Assembly: GCA_044349205.1 (NCBI GenBank)
Contig: JBIKRJ010000100.1
Coordinates: 1-8,459 of the forward strand
DNA length: 8,459 bases
Reading direction: 5' to 3'
Source: UBA9547 sp044349205
Lineage (GTDB): Bacteria > Bacteroidota > Bacteroidia > Cytophagales > UBA9547
Shown here: positions 1 through 6,086 of the stretch, one piece after another
Numbering within the stretch: position 1 is the stretch's first letter
How the letters are laid out: the number at the start of each line of letters is the position of its first letter
The notes under the pieces: model-generated
Databases searched by the model: none
Told to the model about the DNA's origin: nothing
Seen by the model: only the letters and a program-made list of their open reading frames with translations
Made by a program: the position numbers and the translations under genes

Positions 1-2
1 GA

Positions 3-977
3 AATCAGAAGGCAGAAAAGAATTTTGGCATATATGCGCTATATGTAATGTTTTATCCGCAGTTAGTGGCTGGCCCCATCGAAAGACCACAAAACATGCT
101 GCACCAATTTCACGAAAAGCACCAATTCAATTGGACTCTTTTCAAGGCTGGTTTGATGCAAATGGCTTGGGGAATGTTTAAAAAAGTAGCCATAGCTGAT
201 AGAATTGCCATGGCCATAGACCCAGTTTTTGACAATCCATGGTCTCAAAGTGGTACCACACTGTTGGTCTCTGCAATTTTTTACTCATTTCAAATTTACT
301 GCGACTTTTCTGGTTATTCAGACATAGGGATAGGTGCTGCAAAAACAATGGGATTCGATTTGATGCGAAATTTTGACTCTCCTTACCTCTCAACAAAAAT
401 CTCTGAATTTTGGAAGAGATGGCACATCTCTTTGTCAACTTGGTTTAAAGATTATCTCTACATTCCACTTGGAGGCAACCGAGTAAAAAAAGCGAAAGTT
501 TATTCCAATCTTTTTATTGTGTTTTTGATAAGTGGCATTTGGCACGGTGCAAATTGGACTTTTGCAATATGGGGTGCTTTGCACGGAAGTTTTTTGGTAA
601 TCGAAAACATCTTTTCTAGTAAGTTCAAATATAAAAATTCATCGATTTGGATGAAAAGTGCTCAAATGTTGTTTGTGTTCATTTTAGTATCAATTGCTTG
701 GGTATTTTTCAGAAGTCCAACCGTAAAACAAGCTTATTTTGTGCTTGTTAAGATTTTCTCTCTATCTTTTACTGATACAGTTTCTTTGGGCGTAAACCTT
801 GTAGAAGGGCTTTTCATCTTGTTTCTAGTTTTTTCAATGATGTTAAAGGAAAAACGCTATCCCGGTTTCAACATCAAAAACAATGGCTTATTTGTGTTAA
901 CATTTGCGGCTACCGCAATTGCTTGTTACTTCTTCGGTGTTTTTGGAAATGTTCAGTTCATTTATTTTCAGTTCTAA
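3..977 (+). CDS. MBOAT family membrane-bound O-acyltransferase (AlgI/DltB-like), 5' end cut by window
   Basis: The reading frame is open from the first bases (codons from position 3). The ATG at 48 is an internal Met, because the residues before it (ending FGIYALYV) continue the family's conserved lead-in. The gene therefore begins upstream; about 324 residues are visible against roughly 470 for the family. Motifs seen are PQLVAGPIERP (about 51-83), QIYCDFSGYSDIG, the block FWKRWHISLSTWFKDYLYIP and LGGN after it, and SGIWHGANWTF. The His codon at 543-545 in WHG is the expected catalytic histidine. Several long hydrophobic stretches, including the last 30 residues, indicate a polytopic inner-membrane protein. 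Known members move acyl groups, usually acetyl, across the membrane for attachment to alginate, teichoic acid or other polysaccharides; the acceptor here is unknown. Its TAA is followed immediately by the ATG of an SGNH-like gene, the usual partner of such acyltransferases. Family assignment is firm, substrate is not. Confidence 0.93.
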   Translation, partial: NQKAEKNFGIYALYVMFYPQLVAGPIERPQNMLHQFHEKHQFNWTLFKAGLMQMAWGMFKKVAIADRIAMAIDPVFDNPWSQSGTTLLVSAIFYSFQIYCDFSGYSDIGIGAAKTMGFDLMRNFDSPYLSTKISEFWKRWHISLSTWFKDYLYIPLGGNRVKKAKVYSNLFIVFLISGIWHGANWTFAIWGALHGSFLVIENIFSSKFKYKNSSIWMKSAQMLFVFILVSIAWVFFRSPTVKQAYFVLVKIFSLSFTDTVSLGVNLVEGLFILFLVFSMMLKEKRYPGFNIKNNGLFVLTFAATAIACYFFGVFGNVQFIYFQF

Positions 978-2051
978 ATGAGGAGGTTCGCCATATTCAT
1001 CATTTCCTTTTGTTGCCTATATTTTTTAGTCATAGGCACTTCAAACCAATTGATGAAGAAGTTTAAAGAAATCGTGTCGGAGTTTGAAATGCTTCAATCT
1101 CAAAAATTTAAGTACGGCGACTTGTATGGTTTTTCGTATTTGAGTGACTATAAAATATTTCGAGACGATAAAACCAATTTCAAAGCAATACCAAGCGAAA
1201 AAATTAAAAACATTAATCTCTTCTATGTGTGCGACAGTTATTTGTGGGACTTCATCAAGAAAGATTCTATCGAATACCAATTTCGTTCTTTCCAACAGGC
1301 AATTTGGGATAGATCCAATTTGGTTTTTGAAAAACTAGACACAAACCAAACAAATGTCTTGTTGATTGAAAGAACGGAAAGAGATGCAAAAAGTCTGATA
1401 GACACAAATATTGCCATTCAAAAAATAAACCCCAACAAAACCAAGACCACTGAAAGCAAGTCTGTTGTACAAACGGCTTTTGATTTTATAGACCATGTTT
1501 TCTACAATGATAAGATTGAATCGAACTTGGAAATCGTATTGTTCGACTATGCAGTTTTTAACCCTTTTAAAGAATTTAAAGCTGCAATCAACCATTTATT
1601 TTTTGGTCGTGTAGATAAAGATGTGGCTATCTCTACGGACAAAAAACACCTTTTTTACAAAAAAACTGTATTCGGTAAAGTTGGAACCAATTCCTTTGCC
1701 CCATATTCTAATGCTGAGTTAAACAAATTTGTCTCTTCATTGAACTACCTTTCAAAAAAGTACAAAAACGAAGGGTTTGATGAGGTTTTCTTTTCATTTC
1801 CGCCCAACCCTGCCACCATCTTAGAAAAAAACATGGGCCAATACAACCAATTCCTTCCAAGATTAGCTTCGCATCCTGCACTCGAAGCGAATTTAATTGA
1901 CGTGTACCAAGAGTTCAAAAACCAAGAACAACAGATTTACTACAACTCAGACACCCATTGGAACTACACAGGCTTTAATCTATGGCTGCATAAATTCTAT
2001 CAAAAGCTCGACTGTTTGAAGAGTAAAGAAAACACAACTAAGCAGGAATAG
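978..2051 (+). CDS. Membrane-anchored SGNH/AlgX-like acyltransferase-associated protein
   Basis: This 357-residue protein starts at the ATG touching the stop of the MBOAT gene (TAAATG), so the two are probably co-translated. Residues 4-20 are a hydrophobic segment after MRR, a signal peptide or N-terminal anchor that places the rest in the periplasm. The segment NLFYVCDSYLW (80-90) sits where related proteins carry the GDS nucleophile block, making Ser87 the likely nucleophile. VLLIERTER (127-135) resembles the conserved vvYEivER strand of AlgJ/AlgX-like proteins. SDTHWNYTGF (324-333) is the hallmark Asp-x-His-Trp-Asn block, with Asp325 and His327 completing the triad. By analogy with AlgI plus AlgJ/AlgX, it would pass the acyl group from the MBOAT protein to an exported glycan. 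The body is Lys- and Asn-rich and otherwise divergent. Oddity: Cys replaces Gly in the GDS block. Its 3' end overlaps the convergent lrp gene by 14 bp. Fold is likely; exact role is inferred. Confidence 0.8.
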   Translation: MRRFAIFIISFCCLYFLVIGTSNQLMKKFKEIVSEFEMLQSQKFKYGDLYGFSYLSDYKIFRDDKTNFKAIPSEKIKNINLFYVCDSYLWDFIKKDSIEYQFRSFQQAIWDRSNLVFEKLDTNQTNVLLIERTERDAKSLIDTNIAIQKINPNKTKTTESKSVVQTAFDFIDHVFYNDKIESNLEIVLFDYAVFNPFKEFKAAINHLFFGRVDKDVAISTDKKHLFYKKTVFGKVGTNSFAPYSNAELNKFVSSLNYLSKKYKNEGFDEVFFSFPPNPATILEKNMGQYNQFLPRLASHPALEANLIDVYQEFKNQEQQIYYNSDTHWNYTGFNLWLHKFYQKLDCLKSKENTTKQE

Positions 2052-2508
2052 GGATTACTTTCGACTGTTTGTAGTTGGCCAAAACTACCATGGATTGCAT
2101 GTTTCCTATTTCTTCTATTTGGCTAAGTTTGTCCAAAATCAATTTCTGATAACTGGGAATATCGCTTGTCAAAACTTTCAAAAGGAAATCGCCCGAACCT
2201 GTGATGTGGTGACATTCAATCACTTCTGGTAGTTTTTTTATTTTATCTACGAATGAATTGATTTGATTCATTTTATGGCTTGAAAGCGAAATGAGAATGT
2301 AAATACTCACTCCCAAACCAATCATTTGGGTATCCAATTGGGCATGATAGCTTTTTATCAAACCCGATGTCTCCAATTTTTTGACTCGCTCCAAGGTTGG
2401 AGCAGGCGAAAGCCCTATTTCTTTTGAAAGTTGTGCGTTGGTGATTTTAGCATCCGACTGAAGAATTTCAAGAATCTTGCGGTCAATTTTGTCGAGCTTT
2501 AAATTCAT
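2038..2508 (-). CDS. Lrp/AsnC family transcriptional regulator
   Basis: This is a 156-residue protein with the full two-domain plan of the feast/famine regulators. Residues 5-52 form the winged helix-turn-helix (LDKIDRKILEILQSDAKIT, then LSKEIGLSP and RVKKLETSGLI). Residues 65-145 form the RAM ligand-binding and oligomerisation domain, including VIECHHITGSGDFLLKV. The frame stays open upstream to an ATG at 2589, but the family begins right at LDKIDRKIL, so I chose the ATG at 2508. The extra 27 residues would be a hydrophobic extension not seen in the family and would cover the promoter. Such proteins sense amino acids or related small molecules and bind DNA as dimers to octamers; the effector here is unknown. 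It lies 84 bp downstream of bioA on the same strand with its own candidate promoter. Its last 14 bases overlap the convergent SGNH gene. It may also act on its own promoter, as many relatives do. Confidence 0.93.
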   Translation of the reverse strand: MNLKLDKIDRKILEILQSDAKITNAQLSKEIGLSPAPTLERVKKLETSGLIKSYHAQLDTQMIGLGVSIYILISLSSHKMNQINSFVDKIKKLPEVIECHHITGSGDFLLKVLTSDIPSYQKLILDKLSQIEEIGNMQSMVVLANYKQSKVIPIPA

Positions 2509-2546
2509 TTTGAGACTATAAATGTTAATTAGATTTTGAATAACTG

Positions 2547-2554
2547 CAAAAATA
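2547..2554 (-). promoter_or_regulatory. Candidate Bacteroidota -7 box of the lrp promoter
   Basis: On the minus strand this reads TATTTTTG, an exact match to the Bacteroidota -7 consensus TAnnTTTG. It lies in the AT-rich 84-bp gap between bioA and lrp and would give a leader of roughly 30 nt before the ATG at 2508. I see no TTTG at the expected -33 spacing, so the promoter is only half supported. It suggests lrp can be transcribed independently of the bio genes. Confidence 0.4.
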
Positions 2555-2592
2555 CATACTATTATGCAAGAAATAGATTTGTTTGCCAAATA

Positions 2593-3864
2593 TTATTTTT
2601 TCAAATAGGCCAAAATAGCCTCGTGTGCTTCTGTCAAGTCTGATTGGGTAGAGCAGTAAGGCGGCGACAAATACACCACATTTCCCATTGGGCGCAGCAA
2701 TAGGTTTCTATCTAAAAAAAATTGATATGCTTGTTCGGCTCGACTATCGAAATAGCCTTGCTTTTCTTTGGGAATCAAATTGATAGTGAGTATTGTGCCC
2801 AAAGAATGTGCCCATTCCAATGAGGGGTGTTTTTGAAGATTTTTAGCAAAAGAAGACTGGCAAGTTGAAATCGCTTGTATTTGTTGAGCGCAATTTTCAT
2901 TTAACAATAGGTCTAAACTTGCATTGGCAGCGGCACAAGACAAAGGGTTGCCGGTGTATGAATGTCCGTGCAAAAACAATTTTTTCTTGTCGGAAGAAAC
3001 AAACACGTCGTACACCTTTTGGGTGGTAGCTGTAGCACCCAAAGGAAGAAAACCACCCGTGATGCCTTTGGACATGCATACAATGTCGGGCTTTGTTTTA
3101 AGATATTCAGAGGCAAAAAGCTTTCCTGTTCTGCCAAAACCTGTCATTACTTCGTCTGCGACCAGCAACACATCACTTTCTTTGCATATATTCAGCACTT
3201 TGTCTAACAAATCGCGATCAAACAATCGCATACCGCCCACACCCTGTATCATCGGCTCATAGACCAAGGCAGCATATTGACCCGAGGCAAGTTCTTTCAG
3301 CAGCAAATTTTCTAATTGAGTCCAATTGGACGAACTTGGAAAAGGCAAATAAGTAACATGAAATAAATGTGGTGCAAAAGGTTGGTTGAAGGGTTCAGGG
3401 CCTGCCAAAGACATAGCTCCAAAAGTATCGCCATGATAACAGCCCTCAAAAGCTAGTATTTTTGTTCTTTTTTCTCCGAGATTGTGCCAGTGTTGTAACG
3501 CGATTTTTAGTCCGACTTCCACTGCTGTGCTGCCATTGTCGGAGTAGAAAATCTTTTCCATTTTGTTTGGAAGTATTTCGAGCAATCGCTCGGCCAAACG
3601 AATAGCTGGCTCGTGTGTAAAACCTGAAAAAATAGCGTGGCTCAATACTTCAGCTTGGCTTTGAATCGCGCTTACAATGTGTGGATGATTGTGTCCGTGC
3701 AGGTTTGTCCACCAAGACGATACCATATCTTTGATGATTCGGCCATCGGAAGTGTATAGGTTTATGCCTTTCGAGCGTTCCAAAAGGATATTCTGCACAT
3801 TTTGAAAAATATCGAACGGATGCCAAACCGACTTCTTGTCAATGGCTAAAAGACTTCTGCTCAT
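2593..3864 (-). CDS. bioA: Adenosylmethionine-8-amino-7-oxononanoate aminotransferase (DAPA synthase)
   Basis: BioA is a cytosolic PLP enzyme that transfers an amino group from S-adenosylmethionine to KAPA, giving 7,8-diaminopelargonate in biotin synthesis. The 423-residue product has the usual length and a fold-type I aminotransferase pattern: VWHPF near the start (13-17), SSWWTNLHGHNHP (49-61), SDNGSTAVEVGLK (108-120), CYHGDTFGAMSLAG (142-155), DEVMTGFGRTG (237-247, Asp237 contacting the PLP ring nitrogen), CMSKGITGGFLPLGA with the Schiff-base Lys266, HGHSYTGNPL (299-308), and LLRPMGNVVYLSPPY with the substrate-binding Arg391. The paired Trp51-Trp52 and LLRPMGN blocks favour BioA over other class-III aminotransferases, as does the neighbouring bioD. 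The start at 3864 is chosen because it overlaps the bioD stop as ATGA; a longer frame to 3885 adds seven residues without family support. The gene is intact. Confidence 0.96.
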   Translation of the reverse strand: MSRSLLAIDKKSVWHPFDIFQNVQNILLERSKGINLYTSDGRIIKDMVSSWWTNLHGHNHPHIVSAIQSQAEVLSHAIFSGFTHEPAIRLAERLLEILPNKMEKIFYSDNGSTAVEVGLKIALQHWHNLGEKRTKILAFEGCYHGDTFGAMSLAGPEPFNQPFAPHLFHVTYLPFPSSSNWTQLENLLLKELASGQYAALVYEPMIQGVGGMRLFDRDLLDKVLNICKESDVLLVADEVMTGFGRTGKLFASEYLKTKPDIVCMSKGITGGFLPLGATATTQKVYDVFVSSDKKKLFLHGHSYTGNPLSCAAANASLDLLLNENCAQQIQAISTCQSSFAKNLQKHPSLEWAHSLGTILTINLIPKEKQGYFDSRAEQAYQFFLDRNLLLRPMGNVVYLSPPYCSTQSDLTEAHEAILAYLKK

Positions 3865-4463
3865 AGTTTTACTTCTTTGGCACAATCCGAAACAACTTGA
3901 GCGTCGATAAGGGGAAGTTCGGGCAAGTGAAGCAATGTGGGCACATTGGAAAGCTTTTCAATAATGCCGATTGCGCCAAATTGGTCGTTGCCATTGAATA
4001 CAAGTCCTTTGATGGCAATATTATTTCGCTTCAATTCATTGATACTGAGCAAAGCATGGTTTATGCAGCCCAAATAAAGACGAATGACCAACACTACTTC
4101 TAACTCAAATTGATGAACTAAATCTATGACACAATCCCCTTGTTCGTTTAGTGGCACCAAAAGCCCTCCCGCTCCCTCAACAATCAAATTGTTGTTTGTT
4201 TGGGGCAAATGAAAATCGGAAAGCAGTATTTTTTTGTGTTCCAATTGGGAAGCATAGTGCGGAGAAACGGGTTCAGAAAAAAGATGCCTTTCAGGAAATG
4301 TGGTGATGGGGTATGAGACCAAACTTTTTACCGTATTGGAATCTGAAGGAGGGGCTCCGGTTTGCACTGGTTTCCAATAATCGGCATGTAGCGCTTGGCA
4401 CAAAATGGCAGAAACCAAGGTTTTGCCACAATCGGTGCTGGTGGCTGTTACAAATAGTTTCAT
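3861..4463 (-). CDS. bioD: ATP-dependent dethiobiotin synthetase
   Basis: BioD is a cytosolic enzyme that closes the ureido ring: DAPA plus CO2 plus ATP gives dethiobiotin, the step after BioA. The 200-residue protein is slightly shorter than the E. coli enzyme but complete. It has an N-terminal P-loop, VTATSTDCGKT (5-15, Lys14 and Thr15), the substrate lysine in YWKPVQTG (Lys31), Asp41 in the following acidic turn, VEGAGGLLVPL (95-105, Glu96) and YLGCINHALLS (130-140), close to the LGCINH block of known BioD. The first P-loop glycine is Ala7, an uncommon variant. Both ends are fused to neighbours by 4-base ATGA overlaps, with the DUF2750 gene upstream (4460-4463) and bioA downstream (3861-3864), so the three proteins are probably made in linked amounts. 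There is no room for a separate promoter directly before it. Identification is secure. Confidence 0.95.
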   Translation of the reverse strand: MKLFVTATSTDCGKTLVSAILCQALHADYWKPVQTGAPPSDSNTVKSLVSYPITTFPERHLFSEPVSPHYASQLEHKKILLSDFHLPQTNNNLIVEGAGGLLVPLNEQGDCVIDLVHQFELEVVLVIRLYLGCINHALLSINELKRNNIAIKGLVFNGNDQFGAIGIIEKLSNVPTLLHLPELPLIDAQVVSDCAKEVKL

Positions 4464-4912
4464 ACACTGTGCCTTTCGTCGGTAATTACTTCCAATAAAA
4501 CACGTTCAAGTTCTGCTTGGTTTTTGTACAGCTTGTATTTCAATTGCACATTCCGACGTTTCAATTCCTGTATTATTTGCAGTGCAAGGTCTAAAGAATC
4601 CAGCTCCTTTCCCTCCATTTGCTCGTTCCAGTTTATGCCCGCCAAAATGTATTCTTTATACATTCCCACACACCAATTCTCCAAAAATTCGGCTAAATCC
4701 AACGACTTGGGTTGGTAAATTTTCCATTCCTGTATTGCACAAGACTGCGCCAATTCCGCACTTGACCAAAATGGATATACAATTACTTCTTCAAACTCGC
4801 AAGAGTCTGCGTTGGCCCAGCCTTCCTTGCAGTGCAAGCCCCACACTTGTCCACTTTCGACCGATTGCAGTACAAAAAGCTTGTGTTGTTCTTCCAGTTT
4901 TTCAGGGCTCAT
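4460..4912 (-). CDS. DUF2750-like protein of unknown function, coupled to bioD
   Basis: This 150-residue soluble protein has no signal peptide or membrane segment. The pattern VWGL then GWA (23-33), YPFWSSAELAQSC (46-58), LDLAEFLENW (71-80) and ILAGINWNEQMEGKEL (89-104) matches my recollection of the DUF2750 family, whose function is not known. Such proteins are usually around 110-130 residues; here about 38 more residues (112-150), rich in Leu, Lys, Gln and Glu, look like one or two helices, perhaps a short coiled coil. Tryptophan is strikingly frequent (six residues). The ATG at 4912 lies 17 bp after the murB stop, and its TGA overlaps the bioD ATG as ATGA, so it is clearly part of the murB-bioD-bioA run. 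Nothing in the sequence points to a catalytic site. Because of the coupling, a role linked to biotin or envelope synthesis is possible but unproven. The family call is from memory of motifs, not from a search. Confidence 0.8.
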   Translation of the reverse strand: MSPEKLEEQHKLFVLQSVESGQVWGLHCKEGWANADSCEFEEVIVYPFWSSAELAQSCAIQEWKIYQPKSLDLAEFLENWCVGMYKEYILAGINWNEQMEGKELDSLDLALQIIQELKRRNVQLKYKLYKNQAELERVLLEVITDERHSV

Positions 4913-4929
4913 TATGTCTTTCGTTTAGC

Positions 4930-5955
4930 TTATAGAATATTGACTTCTGTTTCGAGCGCCACTCCAAATAGTTGCAAAACCGATTGTTGAATGGCACTGG
5001 CAAGTGCTTTGATTTCCTTGCCTGTGGCGTTGCCTGGGTTGGTCAATACCAACGCCTGCAAATTGTGTACGGCAGCGTTGCCCAAACTTTTGCCTTTCCA
5101 ACCACATTGTTCGATAAGCCAACCGGCGGCCAATTTTTTGTAGCCTGCAATAGGCGAATCGTAAAAAGGCATTTTAGGATACTGGGCACGCAATTCATTG
5201 CACTTGGCTTCTGGCACTTCGGGGTTTTTAAAAAAACTACCCGCATTGCCTATCACTTTTGGGTCGGGTAGTTTGCTACTGCGTATATGAATGACTGCTT
5301 GACTAATATCGGCAATGGTGGGCTTGGCAACCTGCATTTCCTGAAGCACCTGCGCAATGGCTCCATAGCTTACATTTAGTTTGTGGAATCCAATATTTTG
5401 AAGCCTAAACGTAACAGCAGTAATGAAATATTGGCCTTTGGCCGACCGCTTGAAAATGCTATCGCGGTAACCAAAGTCACATTCTTCTTTCTTGAAAGTC
5501 ACTATTTTGCCAGTTTGGAAATCGAACGCCTCCAATGAAACCAACACATCTTTCAACTCTACGCCATAGGCACCAATATTTTGAACAGGAGCAGCCCCTA
5601 CACTTCCAGGAATCAACGAAAGGTTTTCAATACCACCTAATTGGATGTGCACACAAAACATTACGAATTGATGCCAATTCTCGCCAGCAGAAGCCGTTAC
5701 AAGCGTTGTCTCAGCGTTTTCGGCTACAGTGCGTGTACCTTTAATGAGGTTGTGTATCACCAGCCCATCAAAATCTTGGGTAAAGAGCAAATTGCTTCCG
5801 CCTCCTAATACAAGCACATTTTGGGCAAGACGAAATTCGGGCGATTGCCATACCAAAGAAAGTTCAGATACCGTCTTTACTTCCACATACCATTTGGCAA
5901 ATGCATTGATTCCAAAGGTATTAAGACTGGCAAGAGAATAGTTGGACTGAAACAT
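4930..5955 (-). CDS. murB: UDP-N-acetylenolpyruvoylglucosamine reductase (type I MurB)
   Basis: MurB is a cytosolic FAD enzyme that uses NADPH to reduce UDP-GlcNAc-enolpyruvate to UDP-MurNAc, the second committed step of peptidoglycan precursor synthesis. The 341-residue protein has the length of the E. coli type. It starts NYSLASLNTFGI (5-16), followed by the FAD-binding VLVLGGGSNLLF (47-58), IPGSVGAAPVQNIGAYGVEL (115-134), CDFGYRDSIFK with the active-site Arg164, SYGAI with Tyr197 as in type I enzymes, GNAGSFFKNP with the proton-donor Ser240, AAGWLIEQCGWKG (276-288) and the C-terminal Glu337. All catalytic residues expected are present. It is the first gene of the minus-strand run, diverging from pth across a 131-bp gap. 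The start at 5955 fits the family N-terminus exactly. The downstream genes have no obvious promoter of their own, so murB transcription may also drive bioD and bioA. Confidence 0.96.
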   Translation of the reverse strand: MFQSNYSLASLNTFGINAFAKWYVEVKTVSELSLVWQSPEFRLAQNVLVLGGGSNLLFTQDFDGLVIHNLIKGTRTVAENAETTLVTASAGENWHQFVMFCVHIQLGGIENLSLIPGSVGAAPVQNIGAYGVELKDVLVSLEAFDFQTGKIVTFKKEECDFGYRDSIFKRSAKGQYFITAVTFRLQNIGFHKLNVSYGAIAQVLQEMQVAKPTIADISQAVIHIRSSKLPDPKVIGNAGSFFKNPEVPEAKCNELRAQYPKMPFYDSPIAGYKKLAAGWLIEQCGWKGKSLGNAAVHNLQALVLTNPGNATGKEIKALASAIQQSVLQLFGVALETEVNIL

Positions 5956-5966
5956 GAATTGGAAAT

Positions 5967-5984
5967 TGTGGTAAATTTACCCCA
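5967..5984. promoter_or_regulatory. Palindrome in the murB-pth divergent region, possible operator
   Basis: The sequence GGTAAATTTACC at 5970-5981 is a perfect 12-bp palindrome. It extends to 18 bp (TGTGGTAAATTTACCCCA) with a single mismatched pair at 5969/5982, so 8 of 9 pairs match. It lies 11 bases upstream of the murB start codon. The centre also contains TAAATTTA, one base off a TAnnTTTG -7 box for murB. It could therefore be a repressor site overlapping the murB promoter. The protein that binds it is unknown; the arms do not have the long spacing of a BirA operator. Confidence 0.4.
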
Positions 5985-6061
5985 TAGCACTTGCTTCTGA
6001 AAATAAATCTTTGGCTTCGGTTTTTGAAAGCCTTTACAAATACAAGGCAACGAATTAGCTT

Positions 6062-6069
6062 TAATTTTG
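6062..6069 (+). promoter_or_regulatory. Candidate Bacteroidota -7 box of the pth promoter
   Basis: TAATTTTG matches the TAnnTTTG consensus exactly and lies 17 bases before the pth ATG at 6087. Transcription would begin about ten bases before the start codon, giving a very short leader. No TTTG is seen at the usual -33 spacing (the nearest, 6023-6026, is about 35 bases away), so only half the promoter is supported. The box also argues against the longer pth frame, which it would lie inside. Confidence 0.4.
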
Positions 6070-6086
6070 CCAAATTAATAGACTTC

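Noticed and set aside
107..134. Short direct repeat of CACCAATT in the MBOAT gene
   Set aside because: Only two copies within coding sequence (HQF repeated); it looks like chance with no array structure.
2071..2088. Hairpin GTAGTT-GGCCAA-AACTAC near the convergent gene ends, possible terminator for the SGNH gene
   Set aside because: It lies inside the lrp coding region, has only a 6-bp stem, and is not followed by a T-run on the plus strand.
2509..2589. N-terminal hydrophobic extension of the Lrp regulator using the upstream ATG at 2589
   Set aside because: Family members begin at the LDKIDRKIL region; the extension lies over the intergenic promoter and would put a membrane-like stretch on a DNA-binding protein.
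2924..3262. Plus-strand open frames opposite bioA, and other antisense frames across murB, bioD and the PP2C gene
   Set aside because: They lie entirely opposite well-identified conserved genes and encode low-complexity or implausible peptides without family motifs.
5967..5984. BirA biotin operator upstream of murB
   Set aside because: The arms are adjacent rather than separated by about 14-15 bases, and the half-site does not match TTGTAAACC.
5991..6086. Longer N-terminus of Pth from the ATG at 5991
   Set aside because: The known family N-terminus starts at 6087 and the upstream stretch contains the candidate promoter.
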